DNA of 64,000 bases from Acidobacteriota bacterium (lineage in GTDB: Bacteria > Acidobacteriota > Terriglobia > Bryobacterales > Bryobacteraceae): positions 49,914-113,913 of the forward strand of contig JACQZR010000189.1 of assembly GCA_016213775.1 (NCBI GenBank), read 5' to 3'. The notes beneath the pieces are model-generated. The model did not search any database and was not told where the DNA came from. It was given only the letters and a program-made list of their open reading frames with translations. Position 1 is the stretch's first letter. Each line of letters opens with the position of its first letter. The position numbers and the translations under genes were made by a program. Shown here one piece after another: positions 18,308 to 26,600 of the stretch.

Positions 18308-18520
18308 ATGGACGACTCGCGCATTACCATCGAGCCCGGGAAGCGCTCCGGCCAGCCCTGCATCCGGGGTCTGCGGATAACCGTTTGGGACGTTCTCGGC
18401 TGGCTGGCCGCCGGTAAGACTGAAGACCAGATCATCGAGGATTATCCCGAATTGGAGAAGGATGACTTCCGTGCCGTGTACGAATTTGCCGCTCGGGTGG
18501 GGCGGCGCGTTGCTCTGTGA
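18308..18520 (+). CDS. DUF433 antitoxin-like protein
   Basis: Encodes 70 residues. RITIEPGKRSGQPCIRGLRI, then TVWDVLGWLAAG and IIEDYPELEKDDFRAVYEFA, is the standard DUF433 fold, a winged or ribbon DNA-binding antitoxin (VapB45-like). A GTG nine bases upstream is an alternative start. It overlaps the next gene by four bases. In known pairs this protein binds the partner nuclease and the promoter. Confidence 0.9.
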   Translation: MDDSRITIEPGKRSGQPCIRGLRITVWDVLGWLAAGKTEDQIIEDYPELEKDDFRAVYEFAARVGRRVAL

Positions 18521-18852
18521 AGCTACTCTTCGATGAGAACCTTTCCCGCCGGCTGGTCGCGCGCATCGAGGACTTGTTTCCAGAATCCTCCCATGTCGTG
18601 CGCGAAGGATTGCTACAGAATCCGGACATTGTGATTTGGGAGTACGCGAGAGCGCGGGGGGTCGCCATCGTGACGGCAGACGCTGATTTCTACGAGCTCT
18701 CCACGGCTTTCGGACCGCCTCCCAAGGTGATCTGGCTGCGCGGGTGCGATTATCCCACCGAAGTCGCCGAACGGCTGATTCGCAACCAGACGATTCGGAT
18801 CGCCGAATTCCTCCAGAACGAGGAGCAGGGCGTGCTGGTCCTTACGCCCTAG
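18517..18852 (+). CDS. DUF5615 PIN-like toxin
   Basis: Encodes 111 residues. MKLLFDENLSRRLVARIEDL starts a PIN-like Mut7-C fold, with IVTADADFYELS carrying the second acidic pair and KVIWLRG the third strand. The DEN, D and D/E acidic residues expected of the metal-dependent RNase site are present. It starts with GTG inside the DUF433 stop codon (GTGA overlap). The pair is a type II toxin-antitoxin module related to VapBC. Confidence 0.88.
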   Translation: MKLLFDENLSRRLVARIEDLFPESSHVVREGLLQNPDIVIWEYARARGVAIVTADADFYELSTAFGPPPKVIWLRGCDYPTEVAERLIRNQTIRIAEFLQNEEQGVLVLTP

Positions 18853-19222
18853 GGCGGCTCGGAGACTGCGAGCCCGAGTGTTTCGTGTTTCCGGCGCAAC
18901 GATCGTCGGACGTCGGCATGATGACCGCCAGACTTCGTCACGGAGTTCGCCGAATCGGGGCCGGTGACGAGTTGATTGTGAGCATCGCCAGCTACGTCTC
19001 TCGCGTTCATGCTCTCGTGCACTCCCACGTGCGGATGGACGCAAAGCGGCGCCAAACGTCATCGCGCGTTTTGCGGCAACTCAAATGCGGTCTGCCGCCC
19101 CGGGCTGGTGACCGGAAGCCATTTGGCTCAAATTCGGGTAGATCTCCCTGACGCCGGCCGGTTAAGAGGCCGGCTTGTGCAATGATGCTTTGATCGTCTA
19201 CAATTGTTGGTAATCTAGGCAT
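18853..19222. other. Intergenic stretch without a recognisable gene
   Basis: Some 370 bases between the DUF5615 gene and the padR relic. Short open frames on both strands match nothing I recognise. It ends with a GC-rich hairpin at 19153-19174 (GCCGGCC / GGCCGGC, 8-nt loop). The 30 bases before 19223 contain GTCTACAATTGT, which resembles one half of the PadR operator seen at 25138 and may be a decayed copy. Confidence 0.4.
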
Positions 19223-19525
19223 ATGGCAAAACCAACCGATTCTGTCCAAGGCACTCTTGATCTGTTGATCCTCAAGACCATCTCGCTCGAACCTAAACAC
19301 GGTTGGGCGATCGCCTGGCGCATCCAACAGGTTTCACACCGTCTGGAGCAGCAGGCCTGGATCAACGCCGAGTGGCGCCCGGCCGCCATCAATATAGTGA
19401 CCAGGAGGCTTAGCAATGCGGATTCTAGACATAGCCCGTTTGCGGCTTCGATCGCTGTGCCGCCGTCCGAATATCGACTTCGAGCTCGAATCGGAATTTC
19501 GTTTCCACCTGGATCAGCTCATTGA
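19223..19525 (+). pseudogene. Decayed PadR-family regulator
   Basis: The first 30 residues (MAKPTDSVQGTLDLLILKTI, then SLEPKHGWAIAWRIQQVS) are a normal PadR start. The sequence then jumps straight to HRLEQQAWINAEW. Compared with the intact PadR at 24779-25135, 15 residues corresponding to EDLLQVETGSLYPAL, which span the end of the recognition helix and the start of the wing, are missing in frame. After INAEW the similarity stops, so most of the dimerisation part is gone too. It lies directly upstream of, and overlaps, ADOP permease 1, the usual partner of such regulators. It is unlikely to bind DNA. Confidence 0.75.
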
Positions 19526-22133
19526 AGAGAACATTGCATCCGGTTTGTCGCCCGAGGAGGCCCGCCGGTCCGCGCAGCGCATGATCGGAGGCATCGCGCA
19601 ATACAAGGAGGAGTGTCGCGATATGCGCCGCGTAAACTTTGTCGACGATCTTGTTCAGGACGTGCGTTACACAATTCGATCCTTGGCGAAGAGTCCAGGG
19701 TTCGCAGCAGTTGTCGTCGCCACCTTGGCGCTTGGGATCGGAGCAAACACTGCCATTTTCACGATCGTGCATGGAGTGCTGCTGCGGCCCCTCGACTATC
19801 CAAAACCCGATCAGTTGATGTATCTGACCGCGGAATCTCCGGCCATTGGCGGCACCCGAAATCCGCTCTCCGCGCCAGAGTACACGGAGTTCCGCCAGAT
19901 GAACCGGTCGTTCGCGGCGGTTGGCGCTTATTCCACCGGCGGCGCGGCGTACACAACCGGCGAAGTCAACCTCGCCGCCGGGGATCAGCCTCTGCGGGTG
20001 CGCTCAATCTCCGTCGACGCGCATTTGCTCAAGGCGCTCAGTATTCAGCCGGAGCAGGGACGGTTCTTCACTGACGAAGAGACCACGCGTTGGACCGGGA
20101 CGCTGCCGCCGCCGATCGCAATGCTCTCGCACGAATTGTGGCGAACAGCATTTGGAGGACGACCGCTCGTTGGACAAAAGGTGGAAATCGAGGGCCGCCC
20201 TCACGAAATCGTTGGCATCATGCCGCCCGGGGCCGACCTCATGGATAACCACACACAGGTTTGGTTGCCCCTCTGGCTCCACCCGAGTATGGCCCCGTAC
20301 CGCGCGGGCCACGTCCTATACGTCGTTGGCCGACTGAAGGACGGCGTTACCTTCGAGGCTGCACAAACAGAGCTGAACGCATTCGTCGAGGACTGGGGCG
20401 AGCGTGCCGGCACGAAGGGCCATGTCCCCACCAACCGTCCCGTGCGCGCAATAGACCACACCCTCCAATTGCGGTTGTTACAGGATGCGATCGTTGAGAG
20501 TTCTCGCCGCCCGATCTGGGTTCTGCAGGCCGCCGTGGGATTCGTGCTGCTCATCGTCTGCGCGAATCTTGCAAACTTGACGATGGCTCGCGCCGCGTCA
20601 CGCAGACGTGAATTTGTACTGCGCGCTGCTCTCGGCGCCAGCCACGGCAGGCTGCTCCGGCAGTCGGTGACCGAAGCCGCGGTGATGTCCGGAGCCGGTG
20701 GCATTCTGGGTCTGTGGCTAGCCGGCGCTGGCGTGCGGGCGCTGATCCGCGCTTACCCGGCTAGCATCCCACGAACGAGTGAGCTTACCATCGATTTGCC
20801 CGTTCTGCTGGTTGCACTCGGCCTCTCCACTGCGACTGCCCTGCTTTTCGGATTCGTGTCGCTCAGGCGCGAGAGAACGACTAGCATGGCGACTGCACTC
20901 AAGCAGGGCGCAAAGGGCTCGAGCGGCGCCTGGCGTCATTACGCCCGTCGTGGACTCGTGATAGCCCAAGTCGCTTTCGCGGTGATGCTGGTTATCGGAG
21001 CGGCTTTGCTGATTCAGACAGTCTACAACCTCATGCGGATCGATGCAGGATTTGACCGCTCGCGGCTGGTGACTTTCTCGATGACACTGCCAATGGCGAA
21101 TTCAGAACCCGACACACGCGCGCAGGCATATGAACGCGTCCTCGACAGGCTTCGCTCCGTACCTAGCGTGCTGGGGACGGCTGCCATGTCCGGCCTCCCG
21201 CCCAATCGAACTCCGGATGCGATCGCTACTCCTATCGAGAACTACACCTCCGGCGACGGCAGGCACTTTGAAATCATCGACTACTACCAATTCGTCATGG
21301 GCGACTATTTCGCGACGATGGGCATCCCGATCGTTGCCGGCCGCGGCTTCGAGCGCACCGACTACGCGTCGCAAGGTAAGGTGGCCATCGTCAATGAGAC
21401 TTTGGCGAAAAGGATCTGGCAGGGGCGGAACCCGATTGGCCAGCGCTTGCGGCCTCCGGGTGGTTCGTTTGGCGCTGCCGCTGATGTCTGGCATACCGTG
21501 ATCGGAGTAGCCAGAGACGTCAGGCAGCGCGGAGTGGAGCACCCACCAGGAACTGAACTTTACTTATCCCTTGACCAGCACCGTGTCTCTCCCCCGAGTA
21601 TGAATGTGGTGATGCGGACCACTCTGCCACCGGCCGCACTCTCAGCCACGATCGAGCGAGTGGTTCGCGAAGTCGACGCCGCGGTTCCCGTCGTGCGGCT
21701 GCGCAACATGGATTCGGTGTTCGCCGAATCCATTCGCCGGCCGAGACTACTGGCGCAGCTATTGGGCGCCTTTGCCGGACTGGCGCTGCTACTGGCAGCC
21801 ATCGGCACCTACGGCGTGCTCTCCTACATGGTGACGGAGCGGCGGCGCGAGATCGGCATCCGGGTCGCCCTCGGTGCAACTCGCTCCAACGTGCTCTCAC
21901 AGATCATCAAGCAAGGGCTTCAATTCACAGCGTTGGGTGTCACTATCGGCCTTGCAGGTGCGCTCGCCGTAAACCGGCTCATTGCGTCCCTGCTGTTTGG
22001 TGTGCAACCGGCAGATACCGCGACGATCGCCTTTGTGATCGCGACGATTACCGCCGTGGCGGTGCTCGCCAGTTGGCTGCCGGCCTGGCGCGCATCGCGG
22101 CTAGACCCGAACGTCGTCCTCAGAGATGAGTAA
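19416..22133 (+). CDS. ADOP-family ABC permease 1 (MacB/FtsX type)
   Basis: Encodes 905 residues. A short soluble N-terminus (DFELESEFRFHLDQLIEENI) characteristic of acidobacterial duplicated orphan permeases leads into a first transmembrane segment (FAAVVVATLALGIGANTAIF), a MacB-like periplasmic domain with SHELWRTAFGGRPLVGQ, and two FtsX-type permease units. The second unit has LLLAAIGTYGVLSYMVTERR and EIGIRVALGATRSNV. The C-terminus ends with WLPAWRASRLDPNVVLRDE, the family signature. No ATPase gene is adjacent, as is usual for orphan permeases. Its regulator gene upstream is broken. Confidence 0.92.
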   Translation: MRILDIARLRLRSLCRRPNIDFELESEFRFHLDQLIEENIASGLSPEEARRSAQRMIGGIAQYKEECRDMRRVNFVDDLVQDVRYTIRSLAKSPGFAAVVVATLALGIGANTAIFTIVHGVLLRPLDYPKPDQLMYLTAESPAIGGTRNPLSAPEYTEFRQMNRSFAAVGAYSTGGAAYTTGEVNLAAGDQPLRVRSISVDAHLLKALSIQPEQGRFFTDEETTRWTGTLPPPIAMLSHELWRTAFGGRPLVGQKVEIEGRPHEIVGIMPPGADLMDNHTQVWLPLWLHPSMAPYRAGHVLYVVGRLKDGVTFEAAQTELNAFVEDWGERAGTKGHVPTNRPVRAIDHTLQLRLLQDAIVESSRRPIWVLQAAVGFVLLIVCANLANLTMARAASRRREFVLRAALGASHGRLLRQSVTEAAVMSGAGGILGLWLAGAGVRALIRAYPASIPRTSELTIDLPVLLVALGLSTATALLFGFVSLRRERTTSMATALKQGAKGSSGAWRHYARRGLVIAQVAFAVMLVIGAALLIQTVYNLMRIDAGFDRSRLVTFSMTLPMANSEPDTRAQAYERVLDRLRSVPSVLGTAAMSGLPPNRTPDAIATPIENYTSGDGRHFEIIDYYQFVMGDYFATMGIPIVAGRGFERTDYASQGKVAIVNETLAKRIWQGRNPIGQRLRPPGGSFGAAADVWHTVIGVARDVRQRGVEHPPGTELYLSLDQHRVSPPSMNVVMRTTLPPAALSATIERVVREVDAAVPVVRLRNMDSVFAESIRRPRLLAQLLGAFAGLALLLAAIGTYGVLSYMVTERRREIGIRVALGATRSNVLSQIIKQGLQFTALGVTIGLAGALAVNRLIASLLFGVQPADTATIAFVIATITAVAVLASWLPAWRASRLDPNVVLRDE

Positions 22134-22154
22134 CTACCCGCGATCAACGCGGCT

Positions 22155-24782
22155 CTATTCACTCCGCAGGGCGATCACTGGATCGACCCGCGATGCACGG
22201 CGCGCGGGAACAAAACAAGCCAGAGCCGCCACCACCAGCAGAATGAAAGATACGGCGGTGACAGTTAAGACGTACTCCGGCCGGAAGCCGTAGAGCAGGC
22301 TGGTCATCGAACGTGTCGCAATTGCCGCCAGCGCCAGACCAATGATAAGTCCAGTGAGCGTCAGAGCCAAGCCTCTTTTTCCGAAGTGGAGTGGTATCTC
22401 GCTGGACCTCGCGCCTAACGCCATGCGCACCCCGATCTCATTGACGCGTTGCGTTACCGCATAGGAGAGTACGCCGTACAGCCCGAGCGATGCGAGTAGT
22501 AGCGCGAGCAAAGCGAATACGCTCAACAGCGTTGTACTCTGCGTCGGCGTCGACAATTGGCCATCCACGATGTCCTCAAGAGTCCGGACACGCCAGAGGG
22601 GCTGGTTCTTATCCACCGACCAGATGGCTTGACGGACCGCTGAAACAATCGCCGCCGGCTCAACCGCGGTGCGAACCACGATGCCGCTCGGCTGGTCTCC
22701 GCTCTGGTTGGCCTGTTCATGCAGGCGATAGATCGTGGGCTTCAACTCTTCCGTCACCCCGCGATCGCGAATCTCCTTCACCACCCCAGTGATCGTGTAC
22801 CAGTAGCCCTTTTCGTTAAGATTCCCGAACTTGAGTCGTGCGCCCAGGGGCGAGCGCCCTGGGAAGTTGCGATCTGCAAAGCTCTCATTCACAATCGCCA
22901 CCGGCGACTCCGAACGCCGGTCAAATATTTCAAAGAAGCGGCCTTCGCGCAGGCGTGCCCCGATGGTGTGGAAGTAATCGCGAGTCACAACCCTCGTAAG
23001 GGCCACCTGCCTCCGCGAGATATTATCCCTCGACTGACCAGCAAGCAAATAAAATGTCGCCTGGTCGCCTGCTGTCAGCGGAATTCGAGAGATTGCCCCC
23101 GCATTGACGACGCCGGGGATTGCTCGAATCTGCTCCAACTGTGCGTTCACAAAGGCCACACGCCTGTCGAAGTCCCGGTACCGGAATAGCGGAGTCTCAA
23201 AGGTCAGCAGCTTTTCGCTCCGGATGCCAAGGTCGGTATTCCGCAACTGTTGAAAAGTCTGCAGCAGCAGGCCGCCGCTCGTCAACAGCACCACCGCAAG
23301 GGCAGTCTCGATGACGATCAGCGAATGCTGGAGCCAGTGGCTGCGCGCGCCCGCCGTGCCACGCCCTCCTTCGCGCAGCCCCTTCTGCGGAGCGAGTCGC
23401 GACCCGCGCAGCGCCGGTGCAAGTCCGAAGATCAATGTGGCAACCATAGCTACGCCACTGCAGAACGCCAGCACGCGCCAGTCGAGCACCAGCCGCACTC
23501 TGCCCATGGTCTCCGGCACAAGCGTCTCAAGAAATCGCATCGCCGGCATGGCGAGCACAAGCCCGGCGACGGCGCCGAGCACGGCGAGCACGAGGCTTTC
23601 CGTGAGGAATTGCGCGACCAGTCTTCCCCGCTCCGCGCCAAGCGCCGTGCGCAACGCCACCTCCCGTCCGCGCGTCGTGCTGCGCGACATCAGCAGATTC
23701 GCCAGATTCACACAGGCGATCAGCAGCAGGGCCGCCGACGCGCATAGCAATACAATGAGCGCCGTTTGTGTCTTGCCGGCCATCTCTTCCCGCAACGGCT
23801 TCACGACCACCGCGTGAGGGCCTCTGAAATCCTTCGCCGTCACCTGCCGGCTCAATGCCGCCATTGATTCCTGCGCTCGCTCCAGCGTCACGCCAGGCTT
23901 CAGCCGCGCCACTACCTGCGCATCGTGCCACGAAAAGTTCGTTTTCATCGCGGCGGGAAATGAAGCCGGAATCCAGAGGTCGATGTCGCGCGCGGGCATG
24001 AAGAAGAACTCGCGCGGCATTACCCCGATCACTTCGTACGGGCTGTCGTTCACGCTGATCTTACGGCCCAATACATCGGGCGCGCCGCCGTAGCGCCGCT
24101 GCCACAGTCCGTGGCTGATGACGGCTACCCGCACGCCCTTCTCGTCTTCTTCCTCGGTAAACACCCGCCCGATCAGCGGGCTCACACCAAGCACGCTCCA
24201 AAGACTCGCTGTCGCTTTCCGCGCCGGTACCTGTTCGGGCTCGGAATCGCCGGAGAGTGTGGCATCTCCCGGTTGGGTGGCCGCGATGTCAGTGAAAACC
24301 ACGTTGTGGCGCCGCCACTCCAACCATTCGGCAGGCGCGGGCATGTGCCCCGAGCGGCCCTCACCGGTAAAGTCGTCCCAGAGCATGACGAGACGATCCG
24401 CGTCGCCATAGGGCAGCGGACGAATCAGCACCGCATCCACGGCGCTAAACATCGCCGCAATCCCGCCGATGCCGAGCGCCAGCGTCGCAATTGCGATGGC
24501 GGAGAACGCTGGATTACGGCGAACCTGGCGCAAACCGTAGCCGGCATCGAACGCGAGCTGCTCCAGGCGCGTCCAGCCCCACGCCGCCCGAGTGTTCTCC
24601 TCCACTACGAGGAGATTGCCCAATTCGCGGCGTGCCGCCCATCGCGCTTTGTCCTCGGTCAGTCCGTCTTCTTGACGCTGTTTCGCCTCTTCCTCCAGGT
24701 GGAACTGAAGCTCCTCCTTCAGTTCGGCTTCCTTGCCTGACCGTCGCGTCAACCAACGCAGTTTGCGAAAGAAGGAGTTCAT
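22155..24782 (-). CDS. ADOP-family ABC permease 2 (MacB/FtsX type)
   Basis: Encodes 875 residues with the same layout as permease 1: N-terminal FHLEEEAKQRQEDGLTEDKA region, first membrane span FSAIAIATLALGIGGIAAMF, MacB-like domain (ISHGLWQRRYGGAPDVLGR), central FtsX unit (LIACVNLANLLMSRSTTRGR) and final unit (LLASLGLYGVLSYAVTQRVN), ending RRASRVDPVIALRSE. The ATG at 24782 overlaps the PadR stop by four bases, so regulator and permease are cotranslated. It is convergent with permease 1, only 21 bases apart. Confidence 0.93.
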   Translation of the reverse strand: MNSFFRKLRWLTRRSGKEAELKEELQFHLEEEAKQRQEDGLTEDKARWAARRELGNLLVVEENTRAAWGWTRLEQLAFDAGYGLRQVRRNPAFSAIAIATLALGIGGIAAMFSAVDAVLIRPLPYGDADRLVMLWDDFTGEGRSGHMPAPAEWLEWRRHNVVFTDIAATQPGDATLSGDSEPEQVPARKATASLWSVLGVSPLIGRVFTEEEDEKGVRVAVISHGLWQRRYGGAPDVLGRKISVNDSPYEVIGVMPREFFFMPARDIDLWIPASFPAAMKTNFSWHDAQVVARLKPGVTLERAQESMAALSRQVTAKDFRGPHAVVVKPLREEMAGKTQTALIVLLCASAALLLIACVNLANLLMSRSTTRGREVALRTALGAERGRLVAQFLTESLVLAVLGAVAGLVLAMPAMRFLETLVPETMGRVRLVLDWRVLAFCSGVAMVATLIFGLAPALRGSRLAPQKGLREGGRGTAGARSHWLQHSLIVIETALAVVLLTSGGLLLQTFQQLRNTDLGIRSEKLLTFETPLFRYRDFDRRVAFVNAQLEQIRAIPGVVNAGAISRIPLTAGDQATFYLLAGQSRDNISRRQVALTRVVTRDYFHTIGARLREGRFFEIFDRRSESPVAIVNESFADRNFPGRSPLGARLKFGNLNEKGYWYTITGVVKEIRDRGVTEELKPTIYRLHEQANQSGDQPSGIVVRTAVEPAAIVSAVRQAIWSVDKNQPLWRVRTLEDIVDGQLSTPTQSTTLLSVFALLALLLASLGLYGVLSYAVTQRVNEIGVRMALGARSSEIPLHFGKRGLALTLTGLIIGLALAAIATRSMTSLLYGFRPEYVLTVTAVSFILLVVAALACFVPARRASRVDPVIALRSE

Positions 24783-25135
24783 TGTGTCCCCTGATCGGCT
24801 GGATTCAAGACCAGAGTCATGGCGCGGGAGAAGGCTTCCCACTTGGATCGCTCGGCCGTGAGCTGTTTGCGCCCCAGTGGCGTAAGCCTGTAGAACCTCG
24901 CGCGCTTGCCTTTCTCGGAGAGGTCCCAGGAGGGAGCTATCCAGCCTTTCGCCTCCAGGCGGTGGAGAGCCGGGTACAACGACCCGGTCTCAACCTGCAG
25001 CAGGTCTTCCGACGTGCGCTGAATGTGCTTGGCAACCGCGTGGCCGTGAGCGGGTCCGGCAAGCAGCGTGCGGAGGATCAGCAGGTCGAGCGTGCCTTGC
25101 AGCAGTTCGACACGGGAAAGTGCTTCACGACGCAT
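24779..25135 (-). CDS. PadR-family transcriptional regulator
   Basis: Encodes 118 residues. ELLQGTLDLLILRTLLAGPA, HGHAVAKHIQRTSEDLLQ, then VETGSLYPALHRLEAKGWIA and KRARFYRLTPLGRKQL form a complete winged helix plus the C-terminal dimer helix. The family usually represses its own operon and a transporter and responds to small hydrophobic compounds. It overlaps the ADOP permease 2 gene, the probable target. Two matching palindromes lie immediately upstream of its start. Confidence 0.95.
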   Translation of the reverse strand: MRREALSRVELLQGTLDLLILRTLLAGPAHGHAVAKHIQRTSEDLLQVETGSLYPALHRLEAKGWIAPSWDLSEKGKRARFYRLTPLGRKQLTAERSKWEAFSRAMTLVLNPADQGTQ

Positions 25136-25137
25136 TA

Positions 25138-25175
25138 TGTAGACATTCTACAATGTTTTATGTAGAGTGTCTACT
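25138..25175. promoter_or_regulatory. Tandem PadR operators
   Basis: Two inverted repeats lie upstream of the padR start: TGTAGACATTCTACA (25138-25152) and TGTAGAGTGTCTACT (25161-25175, core GTAGA-GTG-TCTAC). Their centres are 23 bp apart, about two helical turns, which suits two dimers side by side. Both contain the ATGT-N8-like spacing known for PadR sites. The first site ends two bases before the start codon, so binding would block transcription or initiation directly. Confidence 0.75.
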
Positions 25176-25557
25176 ACGGATTGGCGCTGGTGACAGTAAT
25201 CGCACGGCGGAGTGATCCGCCCGATGCGGCGGCTACAACTGCACTCCGCGAGCCGCCTGTCCTCGCAGCGGGAACGTGCTAGGAAATCGCCCGTTGCCGC
25301 AGCTTGAACGTACCGAACTCCTGGTACCATTCGCCAGGCAAGTCAGGATCTTCCCGATAACATCACGCCGCCACGGAGATGTAACAGCCGCCCCACGAAT
25401 GCGCGATGGTTCCTTCCGAAGCTGATCGCCGAAAGCTGAGAGCTGAGGGCTGCCAAGAATTTCAGATGTTTTGGCTAGGTCTTCTTGTGAAACCCGGCGT
25501 GGCGGCCTTTTTTGACCCGCACCAAATGGCCAGTGCGCATTCCACTGTGGAGGCTCA
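25176..25557. other. Intergenic stretch with a possible gene scrap
   Basis: About 380 bases with no complete gene. On the minus strand at 25279-25353 a run of 24 sense codons (DPDLPGEWYQEFGTFKLRQR, then AIS and a stop) reads like the end of a real protein, but it is bounded upstream by a stop and has no start. I do not recognise the family. The rest shows nothing I can name. Confidence 0.35.
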
Positions 25558-26240
25558 GTGACACCCCGCTCACTCGCTCTGCTACTGGCGATTTGCCCTG
25601 CCGCCTTTCCGGCTCAGATGATATCCAACATAAGCCCATTTGGCGTTTTCCTCGTGGACCCGCGCTTTAGTGATTCGTCCGGGGTGCTGGTCAATCACTT
25701 GGCCCAACTCACACGCTTCAACCCGGCATTGGGGACGCTCACGTCAGTGGACCTTACGTGATGACCGTTTCATTCTCCGGAAGCAGCACGCTCACCACCG
25801 GGGACGCTCTCCCCTGCACTCTCGATGAATCGTTTGGCGGAACCATTGACAACATGCCTTTCACCATCGTCAATGCCAGCGCCGCCGGATCTGGCGACCC
25901 CTGTACTGCCACTGTCACCCGAGGTCCGTTGGGCAACTCTGCCTTCTTCACTCCGGCTTTGGCCCCTTACATTGGCACTGGCCTCATCACGCTGCCCATT
26001 CAGGCAACGCACTCCGCTATAGCGGCGCTGGTCAACCAATACGAGTGGTCGGCGATCACGTGGGCAACCTACACCTATGACCCGGTTCCGGAGCCTGGCT
26101 CATGCGGCTTGGTCGCCGTGGGTTTCTCGTTGTGTGCCCTATGGTTTCGGAATCAGCGCGGCGGCCTCCTGTGTGTGCGCCGCCTTCGCCGGCCATCGCC
26201 CGTCCGTCATGATAACGGCCAACCTCTACGGCAAGGCTAG
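25558..26240 (+). pseudogene. Frameshifted PEP-CTERM protein with choice-of-anchor-E-like domain
   Basis: The first frame (GTG at 25558) gives a signal peptide (LALLLAICPAAFPA) and FNPALGTLTSVDLT before a TGA at 25759-25761. A second frame, overlapping at 25758, continues with MTVSFSGSSTLTTGDALPC, LAPYIGTGLITLP and ATYTYDPVPEPGS, then a hydrophobic span and an arginine-containing tail. Together they match the beginning and end of choice-of-anchor-E-type PEP-CTERM proteins, so a frame change has split one gene. The tail after the membrane span is about 25 residues longer than normal, suggesting further decay. A sequencing error is an alternative. Confidence 0.65.
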
Positions 26241-26600
26241 CGCACCCGGAAACGGCGCCCCAATCATCCACATCTGGTCCGGATGCCGCGGACTGTGTAC
26301 CCTACCGACTCGGCTATCTCGTTATGTCGGGACTACGGCGATAATCTGTCGCGGATATGGGGTGAAGTTGGGACATCAGGTTCCGCAAAGTGAGTCGCAT
26401 GTGCTAACTGCGACGTGAAACCCCGGGACAACAAACGCAAACCACCGCATCCACCTCGCCACACCCTCGCGGCGGTCCCCCCGCCAAACCCCACACCGAT
26501 TCTGAAGCCGGCGACTTCACCACGACCCTCTCTTCGGACGCAGTACGCCGGGCACAGCGCGCCCCTGCCACCCCGCGGGACCCCAACTGCTCGCCTACGG
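26241..26600. other. Intergenic stretch without a recognisable gene
   Basis: 360 bases between the PEP-CTERM relic and the convergent aldo/keto-reductase-like gene. Open frames here are low-complexity, proline- and arginine-rich translations of GC-rich DNA. I see no motif, repeat or RNA gene. Confidence 0.4.

Noticed and set aside
18843..18862. Palindrome GCCCTAGGGC at the DUF5615 stop
   Set aside because: Short, overlaps coding sequence and has no partner element; likely chance in GC-rich DNA.
18849..19055. Minus-strand open frame of 68 codons
   Set aside because: No recognisable motif or ribosome binding site, and residue use is not protein-like.
25558..25761. TGA at 25759 as a second selenocysteine codon
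   Set aside because: The continuation is in another frame and there is no UxxC motif, so frameshift is the better reading.
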